NCBI GenBank assembly: GCA_029216955.1
Contig: JANAVB010003400.1
Coordinates: 17,625,451 to 17,689,450, forward strand
Source: Iris pallida
Taxonomy: Eukaryota; Streptophyta; Magnoliopsida; Asparagales; Iridaceae
Direction of reading: 5' to 3'
Length of the DNA stretch: 64,000 bases
The translations under genes were made by a program, and so were the position numbers. This document shows, piece by piece, positions 35,836 through 48,286 of this stretch (position 1 is the first letter of the stretch; the number at the start of each line of letters is the position of its first letter). A model generated the notes under the pieces. It searched no databases. It was not told the origin of the DNA and saw only the letters and a list, made by a program, of their open reading frames with translations.

Positions 35836-36291
35836 AAAATAAAAAAATAAAATACAGAATGTCCTTTTCTTCCTGCAGTTTAAAAAGATAACCATAAAGA
35901 CACGGTATAACAGATTTCCTTTTCTCCCTGGATTCGCCAACCCCTTCGGTGGAACACTCAACACCGGTAAACGTAAACCACAGAAGCACATTAACATCCA
36001 ATTGAAACGAATAATAACATAAACAACAGTATAACACAATGTAGCATGCAACAAATAGAATGAGATCCAACAAATAGAATAGGATCCAACAAATAGAATA
36101 GGCACAACCAACAAGTATCCAAATAACCAAGTCTACACCAAATAACAAAGTCTACAACCAAATAACCAAAGTCTACACACAACCAACAAATAGAATAGGA
36201 TCCAACAAATAGGATCCAAACATCCAAGTCTACACAACCAACAAATATCCAAGTCACAAACAAAGGATCAAACAAACACAAACAAACAGTC

Positions 36292-38340
36292 CTAACTAGG
36301 ACTACTAGGGATCTGGTGCAGGAGGGGCACCGCCGCGACGAAGGGATAAGAACAACTCATACTCCTCAAGTGAAATCGATACCGATGGAGCAGGAAGTGA
36401 CGTCGGTGGAGTCGATGACGATGAAGAAGGCGGTGGAGACGACGGAGTCGACGACGATGAAGGCGCACCCGGAGGACCAACACGCTCCAATGCTGTAAGT
36501 CGCTGGTTGTATGAATCCATGGTAGATAACTGTCTATACTGCTCTGGACCATCGAATCCGTCACCAATCTCAGCATATCGGTCATAGTCACCTGTGCTGT
36601 CTGCAGCTCCGTCACCGTGCGCTCTAACCCTCTAATGTTGTGCTCTGTCCTCTCAGTCGTCTCCATAAGCTCCATAATGCTACGGTCGAGCGCATACAAT
36701 CGTGCTAGCAGCACAGGATAGTCCGTAGGATGCTGAGACTGCTCCTCGATCCGTTGTAGCAGGTCGTCACGGAGAGACTCCATCATCTGGTGGACTCGGG
36801 CAGACTCCTGGGACGGCTGTGGACCAAGCACACTAGCAGGAGATGCCCTAGAGGACTGGGTCGCAACTAGGGAGCCATAGGATCACGTACCGTAGTACGT
36901 ACCCCTATGGAGTCCATCAGCGGCGGTCATCCACAGCTCGTCCACCGATGGAGCTTGAGTGGGCTGCGAGAAAGTATCGGCCTCTCCTGCATTAGGTGCA
37001 CTAGCAGCCGCCCGTTCTCGCTGCCTCTGATATTCGGCCTAGAAAGTATGGATAGTACTCTATAATTTCTAATTTCTAATTAATGTACTTATTATTACTA
37101 ACTACATGAATATTTATTTGCATCATATTTACTAAGTTATATTAAAATCGACACGAAGTATTAATTTAAGATAATGTATTGTAATACTTACATAGGTCTG
37201 CTCGGCCCTCTCGTCAATAAAGCCTTCGCCCTTCCGATGGGTGGCCAGGAAGACGGTCACCATGTCGGCGTTACCGACCTTCCTTACCTGTAATTAAATA
37301 TATTATCTTAGTAATAATTTATCGGATTTGTATTAAAATAATATTTCTAAAAGAGAAAGACATACCAGACGACGGAAATATTCCGTCATCGAAATCGACC
37401 CACCGTACCACTTCGAGGCATGTTGCCTAGCCGCCTTGGCCTTCTCCAACTTCTCCTTATACCTTGGCTGGTCGAATCGAGCCTTCATCGCATTCCACTG
37501 ATCAGGGGTGATCCTCCCTTGGGTCGGCTTTCCGGCACGATCACGATCCTTCTGATCATTAATAGCGTCGTGGATCAGCTTGACAGCGACGGCAGGAAAC
37601 ATCCCCTCGATAAGCTCGGCCCGGTACGGTGGATAGAAAAATATATCCTAGAAGAGCGCAAACCAAATATTTATCAGTTATATATAATATGAATTAATTA
37701 TATGATTCATACTAAGAGCAAATCTATTTTAACCTTGAAGCGCGTAAACCAGTAGTTCTTCCTTTCGTCTGGAGCATCAGAGTAGTTAATCCAAGGACCA
37801 CCATAATTATGCCTCAGCATGTGGCCTAGGCATCTCTGTACCTCTGGGGGACGATATCTATACAGACATATTATATTCATGAAAAAAGTTAATTTATGAT
37901 AAAAACAGAAAAAAAAAATTATAAACCAAATCACCTACTTTATACCGTCGGCCCAGATCTCCGTCCTCCTCTCCTCCGGAGGTACGCATGCATCATCTGC
38001 ATAATGGTGGTCGACCGTCGGCGCAGCCTCCGCCATCTGCTCATCCGTATCCATCGTCGTATCAGCAGCAGGAACGCTAGACGGGCGAGCACTCTCATTA
38101 GGCCTGGAACTACTCGTCCCAGGAGATATACCACGTGACGTCGTCCCAGAGGCCCAGCTACTGTCCGATATGTCGGAGTAATCGGCGACGAAGATCCAGA
38201 GCCGGTACCAGTAGGAGGTACCGAAGGAAAACCCCGTCCTCTAGCAGTACTTGTAGGAAGTACTGGAGGATTATGACCTCGTCGTCCTCCTTTTTGAAAT
38301 GATCCACGATGACCTGCCATACCTGATAACAGCATATGAT
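36292..38340 (-). pseudogene. CACTA-2 second gene (TNPA-like, plant transposase Ptta/En/Spm family)
   Basis: Minus-strand exons by eye: a Gly/Ser/Pro-rich start (MAGHRGSFQKGGRRGHNPP, near 38320), then RCLGHMLRHNYGGPWINYSD with DERKNYWFTRFKVK (37710-37860), MFPAVAVKLIHDAINDQKDR and RITPDQWNAMKARFD (37380-37602), NADMVTVFLATHRKGEGF (about 37200-37290), and a C-terminal coiled-coil-like region (MESLRDDLLQRIEEQSQHP, 36600-36790) ending in a Ser/Pro-rich tail. GT-AG introns appear to separate the pieces. A stop near 36880 and a frameshift near 36540 break it. It probably bound the subterminal arrays. Confidence 0.75.
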
Positions 38341-38493
38341 AATACAACAAATAATAGAGACTAGAAATATGAAAGTACAACAAAGACAAGATAATAACCA
38401 AGACAACATATGATGATACATTCTACAATAAACATCTAAGTCCAGATAATATAATCTTGAAGAAACATCTAAGTTCAGATAAGTATATCTCTC

Positions 38494-41400
38494 TCAATCA
38501 TCTTCAGAATAATCATCTTGTTCGTCTTCCTCTTCCTCCTCATCTTCACTTTCATCTTCGCCTTCGTCGGCTTCGTCTTCCTCTTCGGATAATTCTACAT
38601 CTTCTACATTATGTGTCGTGTAATGCGTAACTTCCGTGGAGTCCACATCGATAATATTGGTTACAAGAGGTAGCTCGTCCTCCTGGTAAGCTTTTTCGTC
38701 AACATCAAAAGTATCTCCAGCTTTAGTCTTGCATACTGCCCACCAGTCAGACTTCGTTGCTCCCCGTCTCGGATAAGCTGTGAAGTACACGAGCTGAGCC
38801 TGAGTTGCTAGGACAAACGGTTCGTAGCCTTGATATCTACGCTTGTAGTTTATATCCATAAGACCATGCTTGTCAATTTTCTAACCTTGATTTTCAATCG
38901 GATCGAACCATTCACACTTGAACAATACGATCTTTGCAGGTTCTCTGCCATTATTATATGACAACTCCACAATCTCTCGCAAGATGCCAAAGAAATCATT
39001 TCCTGGATCGACGTCTTTGTAGTTCGAAGACTTGATACACAAACAACTGTTTTTCGTGGAATCAAGTTCCAGGAAGCTGTCTCTGATCGGAGCATTTGTC
39101 GACTTGAACCGAAAGCTATTGATACAGTAACTTGGTCATATTTTAACAAAAGTAATTGGTCCCTTGGCAAGAGTTCTAATTAATTCAATCTCAGGTAAAA
39201 TTAGACGATCGACCTGAATATCAAAGAAGAGATAATAAGTTATTTATTGTGCAATTGCATTAGAAGAGGCCAGTAATTACCGAGCTACTTACATATTCGC
39301 TCAACCAAGAAAGAAAATAACGTCTCATTTCTTGTTCTAATGCTTCGTCTGTTAGGTAGGGTCTAACCAGCCTCAACTCATTATTATATGTGCTGGAAAA
39401 CAATGAAACAACCGCCGATTAGTACAATAATATTAGCTTATACTATTACATTGAGATGACATAAACTCATCATTCCTTACTTACCCCTCTAGCTTCTCCA
39501 CTTCATCCTCGTCGCAATTAAGTAATACATACAACTGAGCAGCCCTTAGCTCTTCGTCATTCAAATATCTCATCTTTATTTTCCTCGAAGGCTTTCCGGA
39601 CGCATTGAATACTTTCAGTATTCTATCATTAAATTCTTGATATCCGTCGTCGTTTCTCGGAGCCCTCGTTCTATTCGTAGCAACATGAGGTTTGAAATAG
39701 GAGGAGCAAAAATTTGTAATCTCCTCGAGAATATAGGCTTCACAAATAGAACCCTCGACCCGAGCCTTATTTTTTACCTTTTTTTTAGGTGATTCAAATG
39801 TCGCTCGAACGGGTACATCCATCGATATTCGACGGGTCCACCAACACGTGCCTCGTAGGAAAGATGAATCGGCAAATGCTCCATAGAGTCGAAGAATCCA
39901 GGAGGGAACACCCTCTATAGCTTGCACAGTGTTACCGCAATGTCCTTCTCTTGCTTTTTTAGACGATCAACGAGCAATTTCTTAGAACAAAGGTCCCTGA
40001 AGAATATACTAAGCTCCGTCAATGGATCCCAAACTGCCTGCGGTAAGAATTCCCAAAATACAATCGGAATTAACCGCTCCATGAATACGTGACAATCATG
40101 GCTCTTCATACCTGTCAGTTTGTTCTCCTTGAGGTCGACGCATCTTTTCAAGTTCGAAACATACCCATCTGGAAATTTCAGACCTTGAATCCACCTACAA
40201 AGCCTCACTTTATCCTCCTTCTCCAGTGAAAAAAATTGTCTTAGGCTGCTTCAACTTTCCATTTCCGTCCTCTATCAAATGCAATACAAGACGTCTACAT
40301 ATTTCTTCCAAGTCCAATCTAGCCTTTGGATTGTCTTTCGTCTTCTCTTTTACGTCCATTACAGTATTAATTATGTTGTCAAACACATTCTTCTCGATAT
40401 GCATGATATCAAGGTTATGTCTAATCAGATTGGTGCTCCAATATGGAAGATCCCAGAATATACTCCTCTTCGTCCAGTTATGAGTGCGACCAAATCCGTC
40501 ACACTTGTAGCCCGTAGTAGGCTGCTCAATAGCTCTTGGTAAATCTTTTACCTCTTCCCATATCGTGTATCCGGGCCACCTTGGCAGGGGATTAGCCTTC
40601 TCTACAATGCCAGTACGAAAAGCATTCATGTTCCTCCGGTACGGATGATCCTTCAGCAGGAATTGTCGATGACAATCGAAGAAGCACGGGTTGCCTCCGT
40701 ATTTCAAACGGAAAGCCTTAGTGCTGTCCATGCAATACGGACATGAAAGACGACCATGCGTGCTTTATCCAGATAACATTTCATAGGCCAAAAAGTCGTT
40801 AATGGTCCACATAAGTGCTGCCCGCATCTAGAAATTTTGTTTTCTAGATACATCGTACGTGTTGGAACCTACTTTCCACAGATGATTCAACTCATCAATC
40901 AATGGCTGTAAATACACATCGATGTTCCTTTTCGGATTGTTCGAACCTGGGATAATAACGGTGAGGAACATATACGGAGTCTTCATGCACATCCAAGGCG
41001 GTAGATTGTACGGGGTGACGATCACAGGCCAACACGAATACTGGGATCCCGAAAGTCCGAATGGGGTAAAACCGTCGGAGCAGAGACCCAATCTGATATT
41101 ACGCGGATCAAAAGCAAAATCTTGATACTCTCGATCAAAGTGCTTCCATGCTTCTCCATCATATGGGTGATCCAACACTCCTTCGGTATGTTCTCGTTTA
41201 TGCCAAATCATGTTTTCTGTAGTTTCCTTCACCATAAACAACCGCTGCAACCGCGACGTCAACGGCAAGTAGAGCATCGAAGAGGTAGGCTTCCTGGCAC
41301 CGACAGACTTTCCTCTACCACATGCCTTGTAGTGATCGACACCACAAAATCTGCAAGCGTCTTCATCCTTGTCGTCTTTGTAGTACAACATGCACCCGTT

Positions 41401-42108
41401 GTGACAGGCATCGATTTTTTCGTATCCCATCCAGAGCGATCTAACCATCCTCTTAGACCGGTAGAAGTCTTTAGGCAACTTTGCACCCTCAGGCAATATT
41501 TCTATAAGCAACTCCATAAGACGGTTGTAGCAATCTTACGACATGTTAAAATCGGACTTGATGCTCAGCAATCTTGTAACCACCTCCAACGGTGAATGAT
41601 CCTCACAACCAGGATATAATGGAGTCCTTGTATTCTCCAGCAACTCCATGAACTGTGCAGCATTGGGGTTCGGTGCCTCCTCAGGTGCATCATGATCATC
41701 CGGATCGAAACTAGGCCCGGCCGCATCAAAAACCATGTTCACCAACCCATCGTCGTAAGGGGCGTTGTTGTGGACATCCACATAAGGCTCGTACTCCGAT
41801 GCTAAAGACACAAGTTCTCCGTGCTTGCTCTACTGATATTAATTCGACGTGAAATCCTTCGAGTATAAATGATACGTGACATCCACTTCTGGATGATATT
41901 TCAAGTTGTGATATCTCACACACGGACACTTAATTTTGGTACCGTCTATGTACTGAGGGGACGCCTTGGCAAACTGCAGGAACTGGTGTACACCCTCTAT
42001 GAATTCATCCCGTACACCGTACATGTCATCAGGATAACGGTTGTACATCCAAGTACGATTCCGCATATAGTAATTCAGCTCCATAATTCTGTAAGATAGA
42101 TACATCAA
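38494..42108 (-). pseudogene. CACTA-2 tnp2 transposase
   Basis: Start ATG near 42108 or 42084. Order: N-terminal transposase-associated zinc region (MYGVRDEFIEGVHQFLQFA, CPCVRYHNLKYHPEVDV), acidic linker, catalytic tnp2 part (RMVRSLWMGYEKIDACHNG, CMLYYKDDKDEDACRFCG, LGLCSDGFTPFGLSGSQYS, STHGRLSCPYCMDSTKAF, HNLDIMHIEKNVFDNIINT), DUF4218-like part (KSHDCHVFMERLIPIVFWE, KARVEGSICEAYILEEITNF) and DUF4216-like part (CEWFDPIENQG, YQGYEPFVLATQAQLVYF) with an acidic Glu/Asp tail. In-frame stops occur near 41835, 41536, 40828 and 40760, with a 1-nt slip in a T run near 40235. The longest open piece is 229 codons. Confidence 0.9.
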
Positions 42109-42849
42109 GGTAGTGAATGAGATGCAAGTGTCAAAGCTTTGAAATACTAGCTCAACCGAGGGATAGAGTTAATTGGAGGAAGTTACTGGGGAAAGTGAAG
42201 ACTGACATGAACTGATGACGCACGAAAATGAGGGTCTCAAAGCTGGAACAAGTCAAGTTGTGCTTTGGAAAAAGAACTCTTGCAAGCTCTTTGTTCGCAA
42301 AGCAAGCTATAAATAGAGAATACAGAACAAATATCGAGTTCATAACTTAAGTATAGAGCATACAAGAGTCGTAAACTCGAGAGATGTTCTGCATTCGTTA
42401 TATCTTACTTTGTGCACAAAGAGCTTAACAAGAATAGAATATATCCAAAACACAACTTTACTTGTTACAACTTTGATCCCCAAATTCTCGTTTGTCAGTT
42501 CATGCGGTCTACACTTTCTGCAGTATATGTACACATGATATTTTACGTTAAATAGTCAGAGATTATCGGTCATCTTTTTTTCACATTGCTAACTTTTGTT
42601 TCGCGTGTTTGTGCGTGCGGTGGTCAGAGATTATCGCGGCGGCATATCACCCGTGTCTACATAAGGACATCGCTACAATATTTCATATAGGATTGGCTGC
42701 TCGATCGATTTTTTTTTTCACCCAAAATTTTCGTTCTTCCGCCTCTTTCCCCCTCGATGAGCTCCTCCCCCTCGGCGACCCCCTCCCCCCTCAGTGACCC
42801 CCTCCTTCATCGGTGCAGCGATCGCGGCGACATATCACTCAAAGGCTGA

Positions 42850-43070
42850 GTTGTATAAGTCAAGTTTTAGGATATTAGTCTATATATTATGTATAGTCCA
42901 ACCGAGTCAACTCTAAGCTAAACTAGTCCAACTTGGTCAAACTAGCCATTTCTAAGTTGTATAAGTCAAGTTTTAGGATATTAGTCTATATATTATGTAT
43001 CTAGCTATATTGTATCTAAGCTAAACCGAGTCAACTTTATACTAACATAACTTTATAAGTCAAGTATAGA
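42850..43070. repeat. Direct repeat, about 105-bp period, in CACTA-2
   Basis: The word GTTGTATAAGTCAAGTTTTA with following GGATATTAGTCTATAT occurs near 42850 and again near 42955. A weaker TTTATAAGTCAAGTATAG follows near 43050. Noncoding 5' region of CACTA-2. Confidence 0.75.
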
Positions 43071-43099
43071 GTATTACTAAAAGAACTTTTGGACTTATA

Positions 43100-43740
43100 G
43101 TCCTAGGCATATTGAATCAGATGTTGGCAAATCAGTTGGTTTAGAATGTTAGGTTGCAGATATTGAAGTGGATAGAGGTAGGTTCGAGCAAGTGATCCTT
43201 TACAATTAAGACTCTGATACTATGGTCAAGTATCATAACTGAATCCTTCTCCATGTCAAATTAATGATGTTAACCTTAGCTGAGAGTAAGCATTTAATGT
43301 TTCCAATTGAGTACTCACCTAGACAGGTTGCACTAATGTTAACAGTAGGAATGATGTTTGGAATGGTTTATGAAGTGGTGAATCAACATTATGTAGTTGG
43401 ATTTATTTCGGACAACCATATTAGTATGTGGAGGGCCAAACAGTTGGTGTTAGATGTAGACTAACTAAACTGTGAAAGAATATGGATATTTGTATGAGTT
43501 AGCTTCAGTAGAAAGACTGTGACTCTGCATGAGTCATATTAGAGGAGTTACTCTGCATAATCATGTACTAAGTATAAGATATGGGTTAGGGCTTAATGGG
43601 CTAAGCTAAGCTAGGAGTCCAATAACACCAATAGTAATGTCTGTAACTAGGGTATTTGTGAATATTATGTATCAATATGAGAATAAAGTTTGGGTAGTAA
43701 TTTAGCATATTATTTATCTTATATCTAGAATACCCTAATT
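43100..43740. other. Unassigned noncoding segment in CACTA-2 5' region
   Basis: No protein motif is recognised. The 66-codon ORF at 43264-43464 has no visible family signature. It could be an intron of the transposase transcript or a small insertion. Confidence 0.4.
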
Positions 43741-43770
43741 TAGCCAAAATTTGAGCACATAGGTGTCATA

Positions 43771-44322
43771 GTGTGTGCGCGTCAGTGTTGTGTCATGTGT
43801 CAAAGTGTGTGTGTGTATGTGTGTCAAAGTGTTGTGTCATGTGTCAAAGTGTCGTATCCATGTGTATACGAGCCGGTTAGGGTTAGGGTTTACCTGATCA
43901 ACAGTGGCAGGAGGGGAGGGGCGACGGCGAGGGGGAGCGGCGACGACGAGGGGGAGCGGCGACGACGAGGGGGAGCGGCGGTAGAGGTGGCTGGAGCTGG
44001 CTCTGGCGAACGGGAGGGACGCTCGAACGAGGGATCGGGCACGGCGATGGCGAGGGGGAGGAGGGGGTCGACGGTCTCCGGAGGAGGGGGTCAGGGAGAG
44101 GCGGCCACCGAAGGAGGGGGTCGGGGAGCTGATGGGGGGAGGAGGAGGGTTGGGGAGAGGAGAGACAATGGTTTGGGTTGGGAGAGGAGAGGGGTCGCCA
44201 AGGGGGATGGGGGTCACCGAGGTCGGTGGGGGTTGCCGAGGGCTGTCGGTCGGGGGCCGAGGGGGGTGGGGGTCGCCGGATCGGGGTCGGGGGCGGAAGG
44301 ATGAAAGAAATTTGGGGGCCAA
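43771..44322 (-). other. CACTA-2 C/G-rich leader with conserved splice donor
   Basis: Read on the minus strand, a Pro/Arg-rich open frame (43837-44322) reflects C-rich repeats and is not a convincing protein. It contains CAG|GTAAACCCTAACCC at 43894/43893, mirroring CACTA-1 at 6476. TGTCAAAGTGTG repeats occupy 43770-43860. Confidence 0.45.
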
Positions 44323-44354
44323 AATAATGGGGGGAATGAAAACTCGAACCTGAC

Positions 44355-44619
44355 CTATATTTTCAATTTAGCGACGTCATATTAGAACGTCGGTAAACGT
44401 CGCTAATATCACTAATATTAGCGACGTTTACCGACTTATACGTGACGTGAGCTCTTTAAAACACAAATGTAGTTTAAATACGTCGCAGAACATCGCTGTC
44501 AGTCGCTAATAATGACGTCTTGCGACGTTATAAAAAAACGTCGCTAAATTATTTTTTTCCTGCGACGTTTTATTAAAACGTCGCTAATTACGTCGGTAAT
44601 ATGACTTATTTTGGTAGTG
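44355..44619. repeat. CACTA-2 right subterminal repeats and terminus
   Basis: ACGTCGCTAA, TTAGCGACGT and CGTCGGTAA words in both orientations, ending in GACTTATTTTGGTAGTG. This is the promoter-proximal end for the minus-strand genes. Confidence 0.85.
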
Positions 44620-46017
44620 ATTGACCTATGAACTTTAGTGTTTCCAGTAAATGACTGGTCCAATCTTTAATTGGTTTTGTGAATTGATATGTTTATAATG
44701 TACATAATTTTGATATCTAAAAACTTCTGGCCGGACCTACATGGCCTGGAGCATTGGAAGATTTTCTCAGTTTTTAAAAGTGTTAATGATATTATTTTGC
44801 TAAGTGATAGTTGTCCAATACTTTTAAATAAAACTTTACTAATGATTTGGAATAAATTCTAAATGGCTATCTGACTAATAGAATCTTATCTTTATGTATG
44901 CAATCTATTACAATATTTTATTAGTAGGATTTGCTAGTAAAATAGTTTCTAAGTAAAGTTGTGTCTTTTGCCAGCCCTTATGAGTGTATTATTTAGTAGC
45001 CATAGTGATTAACCAATAATTAATTAGCTAATTGACATTGTTTAAAATCTAACCAACTTTCAACAAATGAGGAGGACATACAGATTTTCTTTCTTCTTCC
45101 GATCACCAGAGCAAGGCAAGTACACCGACTCCAACTCTTTACTCTGTATTTCTGTCTTGCTTCATGTTCTCATATTGACACGTTGTATACACGATTGTTC
45201 ATTGTTCATTATTCATAGTTCATCATTCATTGTTTATTGTTCATTGTTCAGTGTTCTTTACCTATACATTGGGGTAGGAAAATACTACAGATATGTGACC
45301 AATCCTATATTACCTAGACATTGATTAATAGCTTAGGTCTCACATCGTGCACGTGGGACTCTAAGCCATACCCTTATTCATGTGCTCCTGTGCTTTTGTA
45401 CCCTGTACTATCCTAGTCGGTCACATATTCTGATAGTTATTTCAAATACATGTTACACTTATAGTATAGTTCATTATTCTGGATCTGGTACCATTGTTTC
45501 ATCGTTATTCATGTACGACAGTTTCATGGTCCAGTGCTTGTATCATAGTTCATCGTGCAGTACTTCAGTTTACTTTGTTTAGTGCTTCTTGTCTGGGTTG
45601 TACTTTGCTATTTTCCTGACAGGATACGTTGCAGGTGTGCTTGATGATGTTGTAGCACCTTGGGCCAGAGCCCGAAGTTGGTAGAGTTGTGTTTCAGGAT
45701 GGACTTAGAATTGCAGAGTTATAGTTAGATCTTTTCTTAGATTATTTTAGAGATTTGTCATGTACATTGTATTCAGGTTTTAGGATTGTATATTTTGTTC
45801 AGGTTATCGAATTTGTCTCCGGCTTTATCATTTCTTTAATTGTATTTAAATATTTGTAGATTGTGGTGATATTGGAAACGTGTATAGTAGCTGTGTTGTT
45901 TTATGTACTTTGTATCTTGGAGTTTTCTTTAGATTGTACAGCTTACTGCGTTGTGTCTTCCAACGTAGGCTGGGCGTGTCTGACGCGTATCCGAATATTC
46001 GGGAGCGGGTCGTGACA

Positions 46018-46520
46018 ACTCCCGTTATTTGGGACAGTACCCCTACAGCTAATCTGAAACAGTCTCCGTGTAAAAAAATTAATTTATAAAATAATATTAA
46101 TTATATTAATTGAAATCTAAAATAACTAAACTTGGAATTAAATAATTGAAAAAGTTGATGAAAAGAAAGTGGCCTACTAAATTTTTTTTCACATCCACAT
46201 AACCCTAGGCGAACTCGGCTAGATTTTATCCCGAGTTCATCCAGAGTTCTGTTGGTGATGTTTTGTTTTAAGTCAGCAACCCGAGGCCCCCTTATTCTCA
46301 TCTCCTCAAAACTCCTCTATCACAGCAGCTGCCGCCCGAGGGCCCCTTCAAACCCTAGTTTTTCTCCAAGCTTTTGCTCCCAATCTACTTAGAGATTTCC
46401 ATCCAAACTTTGGGTTCGTGCGGAGATTCTCATCCTCTACCATGTACTCCAATCTTGGAAGGTATAACTCCTCCTTCCCTCTCTTTCAATTCATTAGATT
46501 TTTATCCTTTTTGGGACACA
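46018..46520 (+). other. Copia spacer between TR-GAG and ORF3
   Basis: AT-rich then CT-rich leader before ORF3. It resumes the copia sequence interrupted at 28259. No separate gene is seen. Confidence 0.55.
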
Positions 46521-47774
46521 ATGCCTATGCATTTCAATCCCTCCAAGAGGAAGAAGACCCAAGCCAGTGAAGCATTTTCGTCTTCAAATCCTCACGTGGA
46601 TTCACTCTTTTCCCCGGTCCAATCGGCCGATGGTGCATTTAATGAGTTCTACTTTGAAACTCATGACCAATCTTTGTTATGGTACGTCAATTTTGGGATG
46701 CGTATCATAAGCACCGGAGCCCCGTTTAAATAGACTATATTTTTTGAACACCATCCATTGTTTGAGGCATTAGGGTTACACAAACTTATCACCCAGAAAT
46801 TCTCTATCGCCACTAATACCATTAGACTGTTCTATTGCAACTTCATATTGGACACTTTTCCTGTTAGAACTCGTGTTGGTGGAATCAATATCGAGTTCAA
46901 TAATGTCCTTTTAGCAGAAATCCTTAGTGTTCCTAACGAAGGTGCCCAGCTTGATGATATCACTGAGTTTGATTTTCCGGAAGGCACGACTCTAATCAGT
47001 TTCAAGAACGAACTTTGTTCTCATGCCCGCATTCGTTCTGGTAAGTTCAAGGCTGCAAACTTGAACTTATTTAACTATGAGTTGCATCGCATCATCTCCT
47101 CCACCATTTTACCCAAATCCACTTCAAAAGATGATGTAACTACACTTGAACTATCTACCCTTTATCATATTCTTAAGGGTATTTCATTTTCTGTCCCCAA
47201 GACTATTATTCAGATAATGGGTCGTTGTCGCGAGAGGGATTGCAACCTCTCTTATGCGATGATTATCACTCTCATCTTTCAGCATTTTGATATTGACTTA
47301 TCAACTTGTGCTCTTGAGTCTGAGCCCAAGTATCTTCAGCTGTCACGTCGCAGCACAGCCGCTCCTTCTGCTTCTCCTACTACTTTTGCTCCACCTCCTC
47401 AGGATTACCCTATGTCATTTGAGGGTATCCATCAACATCTCTCGGATTTGTGAGCGTTTATCACAGACACATCTAGGGAACGCGAGTTTCGTGATGCCAG
47501 TTGATTTTAGGCTCTCGCCAATTCTTTTGTCGACCTTCGATTCGTTCAGACTGGACATTCTGCCAGTTCTCTTCCTAGATATCTAGCTGTTTCGGAATAC
47601 TGCTATGAGGATGAGGCAGTCCATACTTTATTTCAGTCTGGTAACGTATATGATTGGTACCATAGTTCTGGTGCTACTCCACACCCTTTTGGAGTTGGCA
47701 CTTCTGGAGCTGGTCCATCCGGACATGGTGGTACTGTTAGCACTGCTGATGATGATGACTCTGAGGATATGTGA
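46521..47774 (+). pseudogene. SIRE-type copia third ORF (env-like / putative plant transposon protein)
   Basis: Start ATG at 46521 (MPMHFNPSKRKKTQASEAF) is preferred over the in-frame ATG at 46374 because its basic, Ser-rich opening fits this ORF class. One frame continues to TGA at 47772-47774, interrupted by TAG at 46731, TGA at 47451 and two stops near 47500. Visible pieces: EFYFETHDQSLLWYVNFGM, NTIRLFYCNF, GGINIEFNNVLLAEILSVPN, LELSTLYHILKGISFSVPK, then TSREREFRDAS and an acidic end (DDDDSEDM). The middle resembles the putative plant transposon protein domain found after pol in SIRE-like elements. No clear signal peptide or membrane helix is seen, so an envelope role is unsupported. Confidence 0.75.
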
Positions 47775-48272
47775 TCTAGACGTGATATATTTTGTCTAGA
47801 TGTTATTTAGTGAGACTTTATTATGTCTATGTTTACTTGAAAATGCTCTGACGTTCCAAGATATCATTTAGTAATTTTATCTTTTTATTTGCACTGAGAC
47901 TGTGTTGACTGAGATGATGTATTGTGGACATCTGTTTTATGCTTTGCTAAGAATATTTTATTTCAGTTTAGCATTATTCCTCATTTCTTGTTCTAGCACT
48001 TTCTCTTTCTGCTTCAACATATAAACTGTCTGTGAAATATTTGTTTATCCATAGTTTTTTTATTTTTTTCGATGCTTGTTCCTTATACATGAATTGCGGG
48101 AGAGCTTATCTATTTGAAATTATTTTGCTAAGTGACGACGGGAGAGAAATAGGATCTAACATCTTTTATAGGATACAGGAAAAAATTTTAGGACATAGTA
48201 CAATACAATATTTTGATTGTTTTCAAATCTAAAAGATCAAGCTGTTATATCAGTCAAGGTTTGTCAATTATC

Positions 48273-48286
48273 AAAATGGGGGAGAT
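48273..48286 (+). promoter_or_regulatory. Copia polypurine tract
   Basis: AAAATGGGGGAGAT directly before the 3' LTR start TGTTGG at 48287. Confidence 0.88.

Larger units (their letters stand above)
35248..44619 (-). mobile_element. CACTA-2: near full-length En/Spm (CMC) transposon, 9372 bp
   Basis: The left end is CACTACCAGAATAAGTC. The right end, reverse-complemented, is CACTACCAAAATAAGTC. ATT duplications lie at 35245-35247 and 44620-44622, and the empty site is preserved in the other LTR. The transcription order on the minus strand is: right subterminal repeats, C-rich leader, tnp2 transposase, TNPA-like gene, left subterminal repeats. Coding regions have several stops and shifts, so it is probably not autonomous now, but the ends are intact. 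Confidence 0.93.
28260..46017 (+). mobile_element. TR-GAG (gag-only) long-LTR retrotransposon, containing CACTA-2
   Basis: LTRs lie at 28260-31377 (3118 bp) and 33551-46017 (about 3092 bp after removing CACTA-2 and one ATT). Ends are TGTAA...GTGAYA. Flanks are ACTCA and ACTCC, a 4/5 match consistent with a mutated 5-bp duplication. The internal region is only 2173 bp and encodes Gag plus a short protease-linker-like end, with no RT or integrase. This is the layout described as TR-GAG in plants. Without CACTA-2 it is about 8.4 kb. It needs another element's enzymes; Gag and primer region resemble those of the Tekay element in this window. Confidence 0.88.
33551..46017 (+). repeat. TR-GAG 3' LTR, interrupted by CACTA-2
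   Basis: Matches the 5' LTR from TGTAATCC to GCGGGTCGTGACA. The match breaks at 35247 and resumes at 44620, exactly around CACTA-2 plus its 3-bp duplication. Confidence 0.92.

Noticed and set aside
43771..44353. Gly/Arg-rich plus ORF (177 codons) and Pro-rich minus ORF (161 codons)
   Set aside because: Product of GC-rich low-complexity DNA in the CACTA-2 leader. No conserved motif, and open in several frames at once.
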